NCBI RefSeq assembly: GCF_030403775.1
Contig: NZ_JAQMWQ010000029.1
Span: 1 to 64,000 of the forward strand
Length of the DNA: 64,000 nucleotides
Origin: Paenibacillus sp. BSR1-1
GTDB lineage: Bacteria; Bacillota; Bacilli; Bacillales; Cytobacillaceae
Reading direction: 5' to 3'
In this document: positions 9,573 through 17,741 of the stretch, piece by piece
How the letters are laid out: each line of letters starts with the position of its first letter
Position numbering within the stretch: the first letter of the stretch is position 1
Program-made: the position numbers and the translations under genes
The notes under the pieces: generated by a model
The model's input: the letters and a program-made list of their open reading frames with translations, nothing else
Database searches by the model: none
Told to the model about the DNA's origin: nothing

Positions 9573-10049
9573 ATGTTTCGAATTGGTCAAGGCTTCGATG
9601 TTCATCAATTAACGGAGGGGCGGCCGCTTATTATTGGCGGTATTACAATCCCCTACGAAAAGGGGCTGTTAGGTCATTCCGATGCAGATGTATTATTGCA
9701 TACGGTGTCTGATGCCTGCCTGGGTGCAATTGGGGAAGGGGATATTGGCAAGCATTTCCCTGATACTGACCCGCATTTTAAGGATGCAGACTCCGCTAAG
9801 CTGATGGAGCATGTATGGCAGTTAGTAAAAGAAAAAGGCTATGAGCTTGTGAATGCTGATTGTACAATCATTGCCCAGAAGCCGAAAATGGCTCCTTATA
9901 TTGAGAAGATGCGAGTACGGATTGCTGAATTGTTAGAAGCCGATCCGGAACAAATCAATGTAAAGGCGACAACAACAGAAAAGCTTGGCTTCACCGGAAG
10001 AGGAGAAGGGATCGCCTCCCAAGCAGTAGTTTTATTGAAAAAGAAATGA
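9573..10049 (+). CDS. ispF: IspF, 2-C-methyl-D-erythritol 2,4-cyclodiphosphate synthase
   Basis: 158 residues. The metal ligands Asp and His of GFDVHQ near residue 8 and the downstream GHSDADVLLH motif are present, as is the C-terminal TTTEKLGFTGRGEGI signature. It cyclises the IspE product in isoprenoid synthesis and works as a trimer. Directly downstream lies a long palindromic repeat before gltX. Confidence 0.96.
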   Translation: MFRIGQGFDVHQLTEGRPLIIGGITIPYEKGLLGHSDADVLLHTVSDACLGAIGEGDIGKHFPDTDPHFKDADSAKLMEHVWQLVKEKGYELVNADCTIIAQKPKMAPYIEKMRVRIAELLEADPEQINVKATTTEKLGFTGRGEGIASQAVVLLKKK

Positions 10050-10083
10050 TAAAATAATCAGTTGAAAATATTAAAAAGAGAAA

Positions 10084-10206
10084 TGTCTAGCTCCAGCGCC
10101 TAGGTGCTCGGGGTCATAAGCCAATCCGTCAGGAAGGTTAAAGGGCAACCTTCCAGCCGGCTCGTCTTATGCCTATCGCCCCTGGGCAAGGCGCTTGCGC
10201 TTTTCT
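10084..10206 (+). repeat. Imperfect-palindrome intergenic repeat, copy A
   Basis: About 123 bases fill most of the gap between ispF and gltX. The element is a long imperfect inverted repeat: GCGCCTAGG / CCTGGGCAAGGCGC at the ends, and GGAAGGTTaaaGGGCAACCTTCC at the tip. Its reverse complement matches 17742-17865 at roughly nine bases in ten. Its outer ends also match 17019-17168. It has no ORF of its own and looks like a small dispersed MITE- or REP-like element. It ends four bases before the gltX ribosome binding site. Confidence 0.8.
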
Positions 10207-10222
10207 AATTGGAGGCACGATG

Positions 10223-11680
10223 ATGTCAAACGAAGTTCGTGTAAGGTATGCACCTAGTCCGACAGGACATTTACATATCGGAAACGCCCGTACTGCGTTA
10301 TTTAATTATTTATTCGCACGCAGCAAAGGCGGGAAATTTATCATTAGGATTGAAGATACCGATAAAAAGCGGAATATTGAGGGCGGAGAAGAAAGCCAAT
10401 TAAAATACTTAAAATGGCTTGGTATGGATTGGGATGAAAGTGTCGATGTAGGCGGCGAGTTTGGACCCTATCGTCAATCTGAAAGAAACGATATTTATGA
10501 AACTTACTATAATCAATTATTAGATCAGGGTCACGCTTATAAGTGTTATTGTACAGAGGCGGAGCTTGAAGCAGAGCGTGAAGCACAGACGGAAAGAGGC
10601 GAAACGCCGCATTATTCTGGGAAATGCCGTCATTTGACTCCGGAAGAGCGTCAGCAGCTGGAAAGTGAAGGCCGCGAGCCAAGCATCCGTATTGCCGTTC
10701 CTGAAGAAAAAACCTATACCTTTGATGATATGGTTAAAGGCATCGTTTCCTTTGAATCAGAAGGAATGGGTGACTGGGTCATCGTTAAAAAAGATGGAAC
10801 GCCTACCTATAACTTTGCGGTTGCCATTGATGATCATTTAATGGAAATTTCTCATGTCCTTCGCGGCGATGACCATATCTCGAACACACCAAAGCAGCTG
10901 ATGGTATATGAAGCATTAGGCTGGGAACCGCCTGTTTTTGGACATATGACCTTAATTGTCAACGAAAGCCGCAAAAAGTTAAGCAAGCGTGATGAGTCGA
11001 TTATTCAATTCATTGAGCAATACGAGGAATTAGGCTATTTGCCGGAAGCTTTATTTAACTTTATTACCTTACTCGGCTGGTCGCCAGCAGGTGAAGAGGA
11101 ACTATATTCTAAGGCTGAATTTATTGAAATATTTGATGCAAACCGCCTGTCAAAATCACCGGCATTATTTGATAAACAAAAGCTTACCTGGATGAACAAT
11201 CAATATATGAAAAAGATTGAAGTTGACCGGGTTGTGGAGCTAGCTCTGCCTCATTTAATGAAAGCAGGTCGCATCAGCGGAAATCCGACTGAAGAAGAGA
11301 GAAACTGGGTACACGGCTTAGTTGCGCTTTTACAGGAAAAAATGAGCTTTGGCGCCGAAATCGTCGAACTTTCCGATATGTTCTTTACAGACGAGGCAGT
11401 ATATGAGGATGATGCAAGGGAAATACTGACAGGTGAGCAGGTTCCAGAAGTTTTAAAGGCATTCTCCCAAGAACTCGATCAACTCGAAAGCTTCGAGGCA
11501 GATGGCATTAAGGCAGCCATGAAGGCTGTTCAAAAATCCACTGGTCAAAAAGGAAAAAATCTGTTCATGCCGATTCGTGCAGCGGTGACAGGCCAAACCC
11601 ATGGACCAGATCTCCCTCAGGCAATTGAACTTTTAGGCAAGAAAAAGGTCCAAATGAGAATTAATAAAATTATTAGTTAA
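10223..11680 (+). CDS. gltX: Glutamyl-tRNA synthetase
   Basis: 485 residues, class I. The HIGH-type motif HLHIGNART is near residue 15 and KLSKR is in the catalytic half (RKKLSKRDES). In Bacillus this enzyme also charges tRNA-Gln with glutamate, later amidated by GatCAB. The ATG at 10223 sits 7 bases after GGAGG; a longer in-frame reading begins inside the upstream repeat and is rejected. The stop codon overlaps the -35 of the next promoter. Confidence 0.97.
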   Translation: MSNEVRVRYAPSPTGHLHIGNARTALFNYLFARSKGGKFIIRIEDTDKKRNIEGGEESQLKYLKWLGMDWDESVDVGGEFGPYRQSERNDIYETYYNQLLDQGHAYKCYCTEAELEAEREAQTERGETPHYSGKCRHLTPEERQQLESEGREPSIRIAVPEEKTYTFDDMVKGIVSFESEGMGDWVIVKKDGTPTYNFAVAIDDHLMEISHVLRGDDHISNTPKQLMVYEALGWEPPVFGHMTLIVNESRKKLSKRDESIIQFIEQYEELGYLPEALFNFITLLGWSPAGEEELYSKAEFIEIFDANRLSKSPALFDKQKLTWMNNQYMKKIEVDRVVELALPHLMKAGRISGNPTEEERNWVHGLVALLQEKMSFGAEIVELSDMFFTDEAVYEDDAREILTGEQVPEVLKAFSQELDQLESFEADGIKAAMKAVQKSTGQKGKNLFMPIRAAVTGQTHGPDLPQAIELLGKKKVQMRINKIIS

Positions 11681-11705
11681 CATTACAGACAAAATGTAAT
11701 ATAGT
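11677..11705 (+). promoter_or_regulatory. Sigma-A promoter of the cysE T-box operon
   Basis: TTAACA (11677-11682) and TATAGT (11700-11705), 17 bases apart. It overlaps the gltX stop codon and lies about 30 bases before the T-box stem region. Confidence 0.7.
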
Positions 11706-11729
11706 ATATGTAAGAATTTTTAATATCTT

Positions 11730-11980
11730 AAAGCGACGAAGAGGAAAAGTAGATAAATGATGCTTTTAAGAGAGAACCATCACCGGCTGTAAGTGGTTTA
11801 AGCCTCTCATTGATTGAAATGCACCTCTGAGCCCCAGTTCGAAAGAGTCAACTCCAGTAGATTTGGGCGGAACATTTCCGTTAACAAGTAAGAGTGAGAC
11901 TAGTAAGCTATTCGCTTGTAGTCTAATCAGAGTGGAACCACGCACAAGCGTCTCTGTCGTTAGACAGAGGCGTTTTTTAT
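11730..11980 (+). promoter_or_regulatory. T-box leader, cysteine-specific
   Basis: A T-box sequence AGAGTGGAACCACGC lies at 11929-11943, directly before a terminator. Upstream lies a stem I-like region. The likely specifier codon is TGC (Cys) at 11820-11822, in the context GAAATGCACC. Uncharged tRNA-Cys should pair with both and favour the antiterminator, turning on cysE-cysS. The 5' limit is approximate. The specifier assignment fits the downstream cysS gene but was not folded. Confidence 0.88.
11948..11978 (+). terminator. T-box-controlled terminator before cysE
   Basis: Stem CGTCTCTGTC / GACAGAGGCG with a GTTA loop, followed by six T. It is the off state of the T-box switch. Confidence 0.9.
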
Positions 11981-12007
11981 TTTTCACAAAACAAGGGGGA
12001 AATGGGA

Positions 12008-12676
12008 ATGTTTAAAAGGATGAGGGAGGATATTGAAGTTGTTTTTGAGCAGGATCCAGCGGCACGAAGCTATTTAGAAGTGGTTCTAACCTATTCAGGC
12101 TTACATGCTATTTGGGCACATCGCGTTGCCCATGCACTCTTTAAACGGAAATTATTTTTCTTAGCCCGGGTTATTTCCCAAATCAGCCGCTTTTTTACGG
12201 GAATTGAAATCCATCCGGGGGCAAAAATAGGCAGGAGATTTTTCATCGATCACGGTATGGGAGTTGTCATCGGTGAAACATGTGAAATCGGTGATAATGT
12301 TACTGTTTTCCAAGGGGTTACGCTCGGAGGTACTGGTAAAGAAAAAGGAAAGAGGCATCCTACTATTAAGGATAATGCCCTCATTGCCACCGGTGCGAAA
12401 GTTCTCGGTTCGATTACTGTAGGGGAAAATTCCAAAATCGGTGCAGGTTCAGTCGTATTAAAGGAAGTACCACCAAACTCAACGGTTGTAGGGGTGCCGG
12501 GAAGAGTTGTCATTCAGGATGGCAAGCGGATTAATAAAGATTTCAATCATTGTGACCTGCCGGATCCAGTTGCTGATCGTCTACGGGATATGCAATTTGA
12601 ACTAAACCAGTTAAAAGTAGAACTTGAAGAATTGAAGGAAGAAAGGATAAAGGTCAATGGCCATTCAACTTTATAA
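12008..12676 (+). CDS. cysE: Serine O-acetyltransferase
   Basis: 222 residues. The left-handed beta-helix hexapeptide repeats and the signature GVVIGET / GVTLGGTGKEKGKRHPTI identify CysE, which acetylates serine as the first committed step of cysteine synthesis. The start is ATG 12008, because AGGGGGA lies 7 bases upstream; an ATG six bases earlier is too close. It overlaps cysS by 20 bases. It is probably also limited by tRNA-Cys through the T-box. Confidence 0.95.
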   Translation: MFKRMREDIEVVFEQDPAARSYLEVVLTYSGLHAIWAHRVAHALFKRKLFFLARVISQISRFFTGIEIHPGAKIGRRFFIDHGMGVVIGETCEIGDNVTVFQGVTLGGTGKEKGKRHPTIKDNALIATGAKVLGSITVGENSKIGAGSVVLKEVPPNSTVVGVPGRVVIQDGKRINKDFNHCDLPDPVADRLRDMQFELNQLKVELEELKEERIKVNGHSTL

Positions 12677-14054
12677 TACACTTACTCGCAAAAAGGAAGA
12701 TTTCATTCCGCTTGAGGAAGGGAAAGTAAAAATGTATGTTTGCGGGCCGACTGTCTATAATTATATTCATATAGGCAATGCCCGCCCGGCAATCGTGTTT
12801 GATACGGTGCGCCGCTATTTAGAATTCCGCGGTTTTGATGTGCAGTATGTTTCCAATTTTACGGATGTCGACGATAAATTAATCCGTGCTGCCAATCAAT
12901 TAGGGACGGATGTTCCAACAGTAGCGGAACGATTTATCAATGCTTATTTTGAAGATGTTTCGGCGTTAGGCTGCAAAAAAGCGGATGTCCATCCACGCGT
13001 TATGGAAAATATGGATATCATCATTGATTTTATCAGCGAGTTAGTTGAGAAAGGCTACGCCTATGAATCCGAAGGAGATGTCTATTTCCGTACTAGAAGC
13101 TTCGACGAATACGGCAAGCTGTCTCACCAATCAATTGATGACCTGCAGGTTGGCGCCAGAATAGAAGTCGGCGATAAAAAGCAGGATGACTTAGACTTTG
13201 CCCTATGGAAAGCGGCAAAGGAAGGGGAAATCTACTGGGAAAGCCCGTGGGGAATTGGCCGCCCAGGCTGGCATATCGAATGCTCGGCAATGGCGAAAAA
13301 ATATCTTGGTGACACAATCGATATTCATGCAGGCGGACAGGATTTGACCTTCCCGCATCATGAAAATGAGATTGCCCAGTCAGAAGCCCTTTCAGGTAAG
13401 CTATTTTCCCGATACTGGATGCACAACGGCTATATCAATATTGATAATGAAAAAATGTCCAAATCACTCGGCAACTTCGTCCTAGTGCATGACATTATCA
13501 AACAGCATAATCCACAGGTAGTAAGATTTTTCATGCTGTCAGTCCATTATCGCAATCCGATAAACTATAGTGAGGAATTATTAGAGAGCACGAAGGCTGC
13601 GCTCGAACGCTTAACGACCTCATACCAAAATTTAAAACACCGCAAGGATGCAAGTACTGACTTGACTCATAATAATCAAGAGTGGCTTGAAAAAATTGCC
13701 GCTTTACGCAAGCAGTTTATCGAAGCGATGGATGATGATTTTAATACAGCAAAAGCCATTTCAGTTCTTTTTGATCTTTCCAAGCTGGCTAATTATTATC
13801 TATTAGAAAAAAATACAGCAATAGAAGTCATTGATGCCTTCACCAAGCAATTTGAAGAGCTTTTTCAGGTGCTTGGTTTGACAATGGAAAAAGAAGAAAT
13901 GCTCGACGAAGAGATTGATGCCTTAATTGAAAAACGCATCCAGGCACGTAAAGACCGGAACTTCCAATTGTCTGACCAAATTCGTGACCAATTGAAGGAT
14001 ATGAATATTATTTTAGAGGATACACCACAGGGTACCAGATGGAAAAGAGGCTAA
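12657..14054 (+). CDS. cysS: Cysteinyl-tRNA synthetase
   Basis: 465 residues, class I. It has the HIGH-type HIGNARP near residue 37, the KMSKS loop (EKMSKSLGN), and the zinc-binding cysteine in MYVCGPT plus the later GWHIECS and HHENE elements. It charges tRNA-Cys. The start lies inside the end of cysE, so the two are translationally coupled under the Cys T-box. Confidence 0.97.
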   Translation: MAIQLYNTLTRKKEDFIPLEEGKVKMYVCGPTVYNYIHIGNARPAIVFDTVRRYLEFRGFDVQYVSNFTDVDDKLIRAANQLGTDVPTVAERFINAYFEDVSALGCKKADVHPRVMENMDIIIDFISELVEKGYAYESEGDVYFRTRSFDEYGKLSHQSIDDLQVGARIEVGDKKQDDLDFALWKAAKEGEIYWESPWGIGRPGWHIECSAMAKKYLGDTIDIHAGGQDLTFPHHENEIAQSEALSGKLFSRYWMHNGYINIDNEKMSKSLGNFVLVHDIIKQHNPQVVRFFMLSVHYRNPINYSEELLESTKAALERLTTSYQNLKHRKDASTDLTHNNQEWLEKIAALRKQFIEAMDDDFNTAKAISVLFDLSKLANYYLLEKNTAIEVIDAFTKQFEELFQVLGLTMEKEEMLDEEIDALIEKRIQARKDRNFQLSDQIRDQLKDMNIILEDTPQGTRWKRG

Positions 14055-14058
14055 TTCA

Positions 14059-14484
14059 ATGCTTGATTATGAACAATCAATCGATGCTAAACAATTGAAT
14101 AGCCTCGCCCTTGCTTACATGGGTGATGCCATTTTTGAAACATATGTCAGGCGTCATCTTTTGTACGGGGGCCAGGTTCGCCCTCATCAACTTCACAGAG
14201 CTGGTACAAGATATGTATCAGCGAAAGCGCAGAGCCAAATTCTTTTTCAAATGATGGATGATCATCTCTTAAATGAAGAAGAAATGGCTGTTGTCATGCG
14301 TGGCAGGAACGCTAAGTCAGGAACTGTCCCCAAAAACACGGATGTTCAAACTTATCGCTATAGTACTGCTTTTGAGGCATTGATGGGTTATTTATACTTA
14401 ACGGATCATATCACTCGTTTAGAGGAACTCATTCAGAAGGCATTTTTATATGTTGATGAAAAAAGAAAGGAGGAAAAAGGATGA
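14059..14484 (+). CDS. mrnC: Mini-ribonuclease III
   Basis: 141 residues. An RNase III catalytic domain without a double-stranded RNA-binding domain; AYMGDAIFE carries the catalytic aspartate and the later EALMGYLYL segment the second acidic site. In Bacillus it matures the ends of 23S rRNA. Its stop overlaps the rlmB start by four bases. Confidence 0.95.
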   Translation: MLDYEQSIDAKQLNSLALAYMGDAIFETYVRRHLLYGGQVRPHQLHRAGTRYVSAKAQSQILFQMMDDHLLNEEEMAVVMRGRNAKSGTVPKNTDVQTYRYSTAFEALMGYLYLTDHITRLEELIQKAFLYVDEKRKEEKG

Positions 14485-15224
14485 ACCAGGAATACATCAT
14501 TGGAAAAAATCCGGTTATGGAAGCACTGAAATCAGGACGAGATATTAATAAAATTTTAATTGCAGAAGGTTCACAGCGCGGTCAGATGCAGCAAGTGACC
14601 CAATTGGCAAAAGAAGCGAACGTGATCGTGCAATTTGTCCCAAAGAAAAAAATTGACCAAGTGACGGATCAAAATCATCAAGGAGTCCTTGCTTATGTTG
14701 CGGCCTATCAATATGCCGAAATGGATGATTTGTTTGCTGCAGCAGAAAAGAAAAACGAACCTCCTTTCTTTTTATTGCTTGATGAAATTGAGGACCCTCA
14801 CAACCTCGGGTCGATTATGAGGACGGCTGATGCTGTTGGAGCTCACGGCATAATTATTCCAAAGCGCAGGGCTGTTGGCCTTACGGCGACGGTTGCCAAG
14901 GCCTCGACGGGTGCAATAGAATATATCCCGGTTGTCCGTGTCACGAATATGGCGCGAACAATTGAGGAATTAAAGGAACGCGGTGTGTGGATTGCCGGTA
15001 CCGATGCGAAAGGAAAACAGGATTACCGGCAAATGGATGGAACACTTCCGCTTGGTTTAGTCATTGGCAGTGAAGGTAAAGGAATGGGAAGGCTGATTCG
15101 TGATAAATGTGATTTTCTTATCCAGTTACCGATGGCCGGCAAAGTTACGTCCTTAAATGCCTCTGTTGCTGCTGCATTGCTGATGTATGAGGTATATCGA
15201 AAACGTCATAAATTAGAGGGATAG
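14481..15224 (+). CDS. rlmB: RlmB, 23S rRNA 2'-O-methyltransferase of the SpoU family
   Basis: 247 residues. An N-terminal L30-like substrate domain precedes a SpoU methyltransferase domain with the knot motifs DPHNLGSIMRTADA, IGSEGKGM and LNASVA. The family methylates G2251 (E. coli numbering) of 23S rRNA at the 2'-hydroxyl; whether this copy does so is inferred. It overlaps mrnC, another 23S rRNA factor. Confidence 0.93.
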   Translation: MNQEYIIGKNPVMEALKSGRDINKILIAEGSQRGQMQQVTQLAKEANVIVQFVPKKKIDQVTDQNHQGVLAYVAAYQYAEMDDLFAAAEKKNEPPFFLLLDEIEDPHNLGSIMRTADAVGAHGIIIPKRRAVGLTATVAKASTGAIEYIPVVRVTNMARTIEELKERGVWIAGTDAKGKQDYRQMDGTLPLGLVIGSEGKGMGRLIRDKCDFLIQLPMAGKVTSLNASVAAALLMYEVYRKRHKLEG

Positions 15225-15226
15225 CC

Positions 15227-15736
15227 ATGGATATCCTGCTAGTTGACGGATACAACATTATCGGAGCATGGCCAGAACTAAGGGAGTTGAAGGACCGTGA
15301 CCTGCCTGCTGCTAGAGACCGCTTAGTTGAAAGAATGGCTGAATATCAAGCCGTTTCTGGTTATCGCGTTATTGTTGTTTTTGATGCCCACTATGTACAA
15401 GGGACGGAAAAAAAATATAAAAACCATAAAGTAGAAGTGATTTTTACAAAAGAAAACGAAACAGCTGATGAGCGGATAGAAAAAATGGCCATTAGTTTAA
15501 ATAATCGAAGAACACAAATTCATGTGGCGACCTCCGATTTTACAGAACAATGGGCTATTTTTGGACAAGGGGCGTTAAGAAAATCCGCTCGTGAGCTCCT
15601 TGTTGAAATGTCTTCCATTGAGAAGGGCATCGAAAAGAAAGTGAAGAAGATCCAAGAAAAGAAACCTGTGTCAAAAATCCCAATTAGTGATGAAATGGCG
15701 GAAATTTTTGAAAAATGGCGCAGAGGGCAGAAATGA
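15227..15736 (+). CDS. rae1: Rae1 (YacP), ribosome-associated NYN-domain endoribonuclease
   Basis: 169 residues. A NYN (PIN-like) nuclease domain starts at LLVDGYNIIGAWPEL, with further acidic residues in VIVVFDAHYV, TADERIE and VATSDFTEQ. In B. subtilis the orthologue enters the ribosomal A site and cleaves certain mRNAs during translation. It is two bases downstream of rlmB. The lysine-rich C-terminus could contact rRNA. Confidence 0.9.
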   Translation: MDILLVDGYNIIGAWPELRELKDRDLPAARDRLVERMAEYQAVSGYRVIVVFDAHYVQGTEKKYKNHKVEVIFTKENETADERIEKMAISLNNRRTQIHVATSDFTEQWAIFGQGALRKSARELLVEMSSIEKGIEKKVKKIQEKKPVSKIPISDEMAEIFEKWRRGQK

Positions 15737-15806
15737 GCATAGTATTTTCATAGTTTGTCATGTATAATAATACCTATCTATGCTTGTTCGGTGGAGGGGA
15801 TCTACT

Positions 15807-16457
15807 TTGAGTACGGACTTCGGGACAAAAATCAACGAAGAGTTTTTTCGAATGGAAGACGAAGAAATTGTCGATTTAGTGCACCAGGGTGATAGTGAAG
15901 CATTGGATTATTTAATCCATAAGTATCGTAATTTTGTGCGTGCAAAAGCAAGATCCTATTTTTTAATTGGAGCCGATAAAGAAGATATTGTGCAAGAGGG
16001 AATGATTGGTTTATATAAGGCCATTCGTGACTTTCGTGAGGACAAGCTTACCTCATTCAAAGCATTTGCGGAGCTGTGCATAACCCGGCAAATTATTACT
16101 GCGATTAAGACAGCCACACGACAAAAGCATATTCCGTTGAATTCTTATGTTTCTTTGGACAAGCCTATCTATGATGAAGAGTCAGACCGGACCTTGATGG
16201 ATGTTTTGTCAGGTGCCAAGGTACTTGACCCGGAAGAATTAATCATTAATCAAGAAGAGTTTGACCATATAGAAGTAAAAATGACAGAATTATTAAGCGA
16301 TTTAGAACGGAAAGTTTTAGCCCTTTACCTTGATGGACAGTCCTATCAAGAAATATCGGAAGAACTGAACCGCCATGTTAAATCAATTGATAATGCCCTT
16401 CAGCGTGTGAAAAGAAAATTGGAGCGTTACCTCGAGATACGCGAATTTTCACTTTGA
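15807..16457 (+). CDS. sigH: RNA polymerase sigma factor SigH
   Basis: 216 residues of the sigma-70 family. Region 2 (YFLIGADKEDIVQEGMIGLY) and region 4 (DLERKVLALYLDGQSYQEI) are nearly identical to B. subtilis SigH, which directs early sporulation, competence and stationary-phase genes. The start is TTG 15807, six bases after GGAGGGGA; the upstream ATG at 15780 precedes that site and has none of its own. A TATAAT lies at 15763-15768 but its -35 is weak. Confidence 0.95.
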   Translation: MSTDFGTKINEEFFRMEDEEIVDLVHQGDSEALDYLIHKYRNFVRAKARSYFLIGADKEDIVQEGMIGLYKAIRDFREDKLTSFKAFAELCITRQIITAIKTATRQKHIPLNSYVSLDKPIYDEESDRTLMDVLSGAKVLDPEELIINQEEFDHIEVKMTELLSDLERKVLALYLDGQSYQEISEELNRHVKSIDNALQRVKRKLERYLEIREFSL

Positions 16458-16492
16458 TTTATGGCATTATTTTGAATCCGCTCTCACGGTTA

Positions 16493-16521
16493 TTGACATT
16501 AATTAGGACACATGTTACATT
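16493..16521 (+). promoter_or_regulatory. Extended sigma-A promoter of rpmG-secE
   Basis: TTGACA (16493-16498), 17-base spacer, TACATT (16516-16521), with TG one base before the -10. It is a strong match just after sigH. Confidence 0.8.
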
Positions 16522-16557
16522 TTTAGGGATAAAAAAGATGGGTAAAGGTGCCTTATT

Positions 16558-16704
16558 ATGAGTAAAAAAGTCATTCTTGCCTGTGCTGAATGCGGTTCGC
16601 GTAATTATACGACAGCAAGCAAGCAGCCAGTTTCAGAAAGATTAGAATTAAAAAAATTCTGTAAGACTTGCGCAACCCATACCATACATCGAGAAACAAA
16701 ATGA
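16558..16704 (+). CDS. rpmG: 50S ribosomal protein L33
   Basis: 48 residues. The zinc-binding C+ form, with CAEC (9-12) and CKTC (35-38). B. subtilis 168 carries a broken rpmG copy at this chromosomal place; here the frame is intact. It precedes secE. Confidence 0.93.
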   Translation: MSKKVILACAECGSRNYTTASKQPVSERLELKKFCKTCATHTIHRETK

Positions 16705-16754
16705 TTTCGATAGATTTTTGCAATGCTGATTAAGATAGTCTGGGGGTTACAGAA

Positions 16755-16937
16755 ATGCAACGCATAAAGAAATTCTTTAGTGATATTTTACGTGAAATGG
16801 GAAAAGTAAGCTGGCCAAAACGCGGCGAATTAACTCGTTCAACGATTACCGTTTTATCAACTGTTGTTTTTTTTGCGGCATTCTTTGCTGTGCTTGATTT
16901 AGGAATTTCTAAATTGATTCGTTTAATTCTTGAATAA
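16755..16937 (+). CDS. secE: SecE, protein translocase subunit
   Basis: 60 residues with one transmembrane helix (residues ~30-55) after an amphipathic segment containing EMGKVSWPKR, the conserved SecE signature. It clamps SecY in the Sec channel. The gap to nusG, 268 bases, is long and holds a terminator-like hairpin and a repeat. Confidence 0.95.
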   Translation: MQRIKKFFSDILREMGKVSWPKRGELTRSTITVLSTVVFFAAFFAVLDLGISKLIRLILE

Positions 16938-16951
16938 TAAGTTATACTTCA

Positions 16952-16960
16952 TGGTATAAT
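16952..16960 (+). promoter_or_regulatory. Extended -10 promoter candidate after secE
   Basis: TGGTATAAT is a perfect extended -10 box, but the matching -35 position has no good hexamer. A start near 16966 would run into the hairpin at 16987-17010. Confidence 0.45.
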
Positions 16961-16986
16961 GGTGACTAATAAAGATATTTTGAACT

Positions 16987-17010
16987 AAAACCCGTAGATG
17001 CGGGTTTTTT
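16987..17010 (+). terminator. Terminator-like hairpin between secE and nusG
   Basis: AAAACCCG and CGGGTTTT pair over a TAGATG loop and continue into further T. It should stop at least part of the transcription from rpmG-secE. Confidence 0.75.
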
Positions 17011-17018
17011 AATTTGGC

Positions 17019-17168
17019 TAGAAAAGCGGAAGCGACCGTTTAGCGCACGACAGGCCTAGAGCGCTCCAACTGAGATAAAGGAAACACGAAGAGCGTTAGC
17101 GCATTCGTGCTTGACTTATCGTAGGGCGGAGAGCGAAGGACACTAGTCGCTGGGCGCTGGAGCTGGAC
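17019..17168 (+). repeat. Imperfect-palindrome intergenic repeat, copy C (variant core)
   Basis: About 150 bases between secE and nusG. The ends (AGAAAAGCGGAAGCG and CGCTGGAGCTGGACA) match the ends of the repeats at 17742-17865 and 10084-10206, but the interior differs and forms its own nested inverted repeats, such as CACGAA / TTCGTG. It appears to belong to the same family of mobile palindromes with an alternative centre. Confidence 0.7.
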
Positions 17169-17205
17169 AGTAAAAATAGGGAGGGACGGACGCGAGTCCT
17201 CTTAA

Positions 17206-17739
17206 ATGGAAAAGAATTGGTATGTGGTCCATACTTACTCGGGTTATGAAAATAAAGTAAAGGCGAATCTTGAGAAGCGTGTGGAATCGATGGGAATGGC
17301 GGATAAAATTTTCCGTGTAGTCGTTCCGGAAGAAGAAGAAACTGAAATCAAAAATGGTAAGAAAAAGGTTGTAAAGCGAAAGGTTTTCCCTGGATATGTG
17401 TTAGTTGAAATCGTAATGACCGATGATTCTTGGTATGTGGTGCGTAATACACCAGGTGTAACAGGATTTGTTGGATCTGCAGGTTCCGGATCAAAACCGA
17501 CTCCGTTACTGCCGGAAGAAGTACAAGTATTATTGAAACGTATGGGTGTAGATGAAAAACGTGTGGATGTTGATTATGAAATCGGTGAGACAGTCCGCGT
17601 AAAAGAAGGTCCATTCGCGAACTTTACTGGATCAGTTGAAGAAATGGACAAGAACCACTCGAAGCTTAAGGTACTTGTTAACATGTTCGGCCGTGACACC
17701 CCAGTAGAGCTTGATTTTACACAAATTGAAAAACTTTAA
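17206..17739 (+). CDS. nusG: NusG, transcription elongation factor
   Basis: 177 residues. An N-terminal NGN domain (WYVVHTYSGYENKVK, VFPGYVLVE) binds RNA polymerase and a C-terminal KOW domain (VRVKEGPFANFTGSVEEMD) follows. In Bacillus NusG stimulates pausing and links to translation. The start is fixed by homology, although the Shine-Dalgarno GGGAGGGA lies 19 bases upstream, with a GNRA hairpin in between. It is flanked on both sides by palindromic repeats. Confidence 0.96.
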   Translation: MEKNWYVVHTYSGYENKVKANLEKRVESMGMADKIFRVVVPEEEETEIKNGKKKVVKRKVFPGYVLVEIVMTDDSWYVVRNTPGVTGFVGSAGSGSKPTPLLPEEVQVLLKRMGVDEKRVDVDYEIGETVRVKEGPFANFTGSVEEMDKNHSKLKVLVNMFGRDTPVELDFTQIEKL

Positions 17740-17741
17740 AT

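Noticed and set aside
10084..10206. Palindromic repeat as a riboswitch for gltX
   Set aside because: A near copy occurs in reverse orientation by rplK, so a gene-specific switch is unlikely.
10169..10222. N-terminal extension of gltX by 18 residues
   Set aside because: The extension is translated from the repeat and skips the good ribosome binding site.
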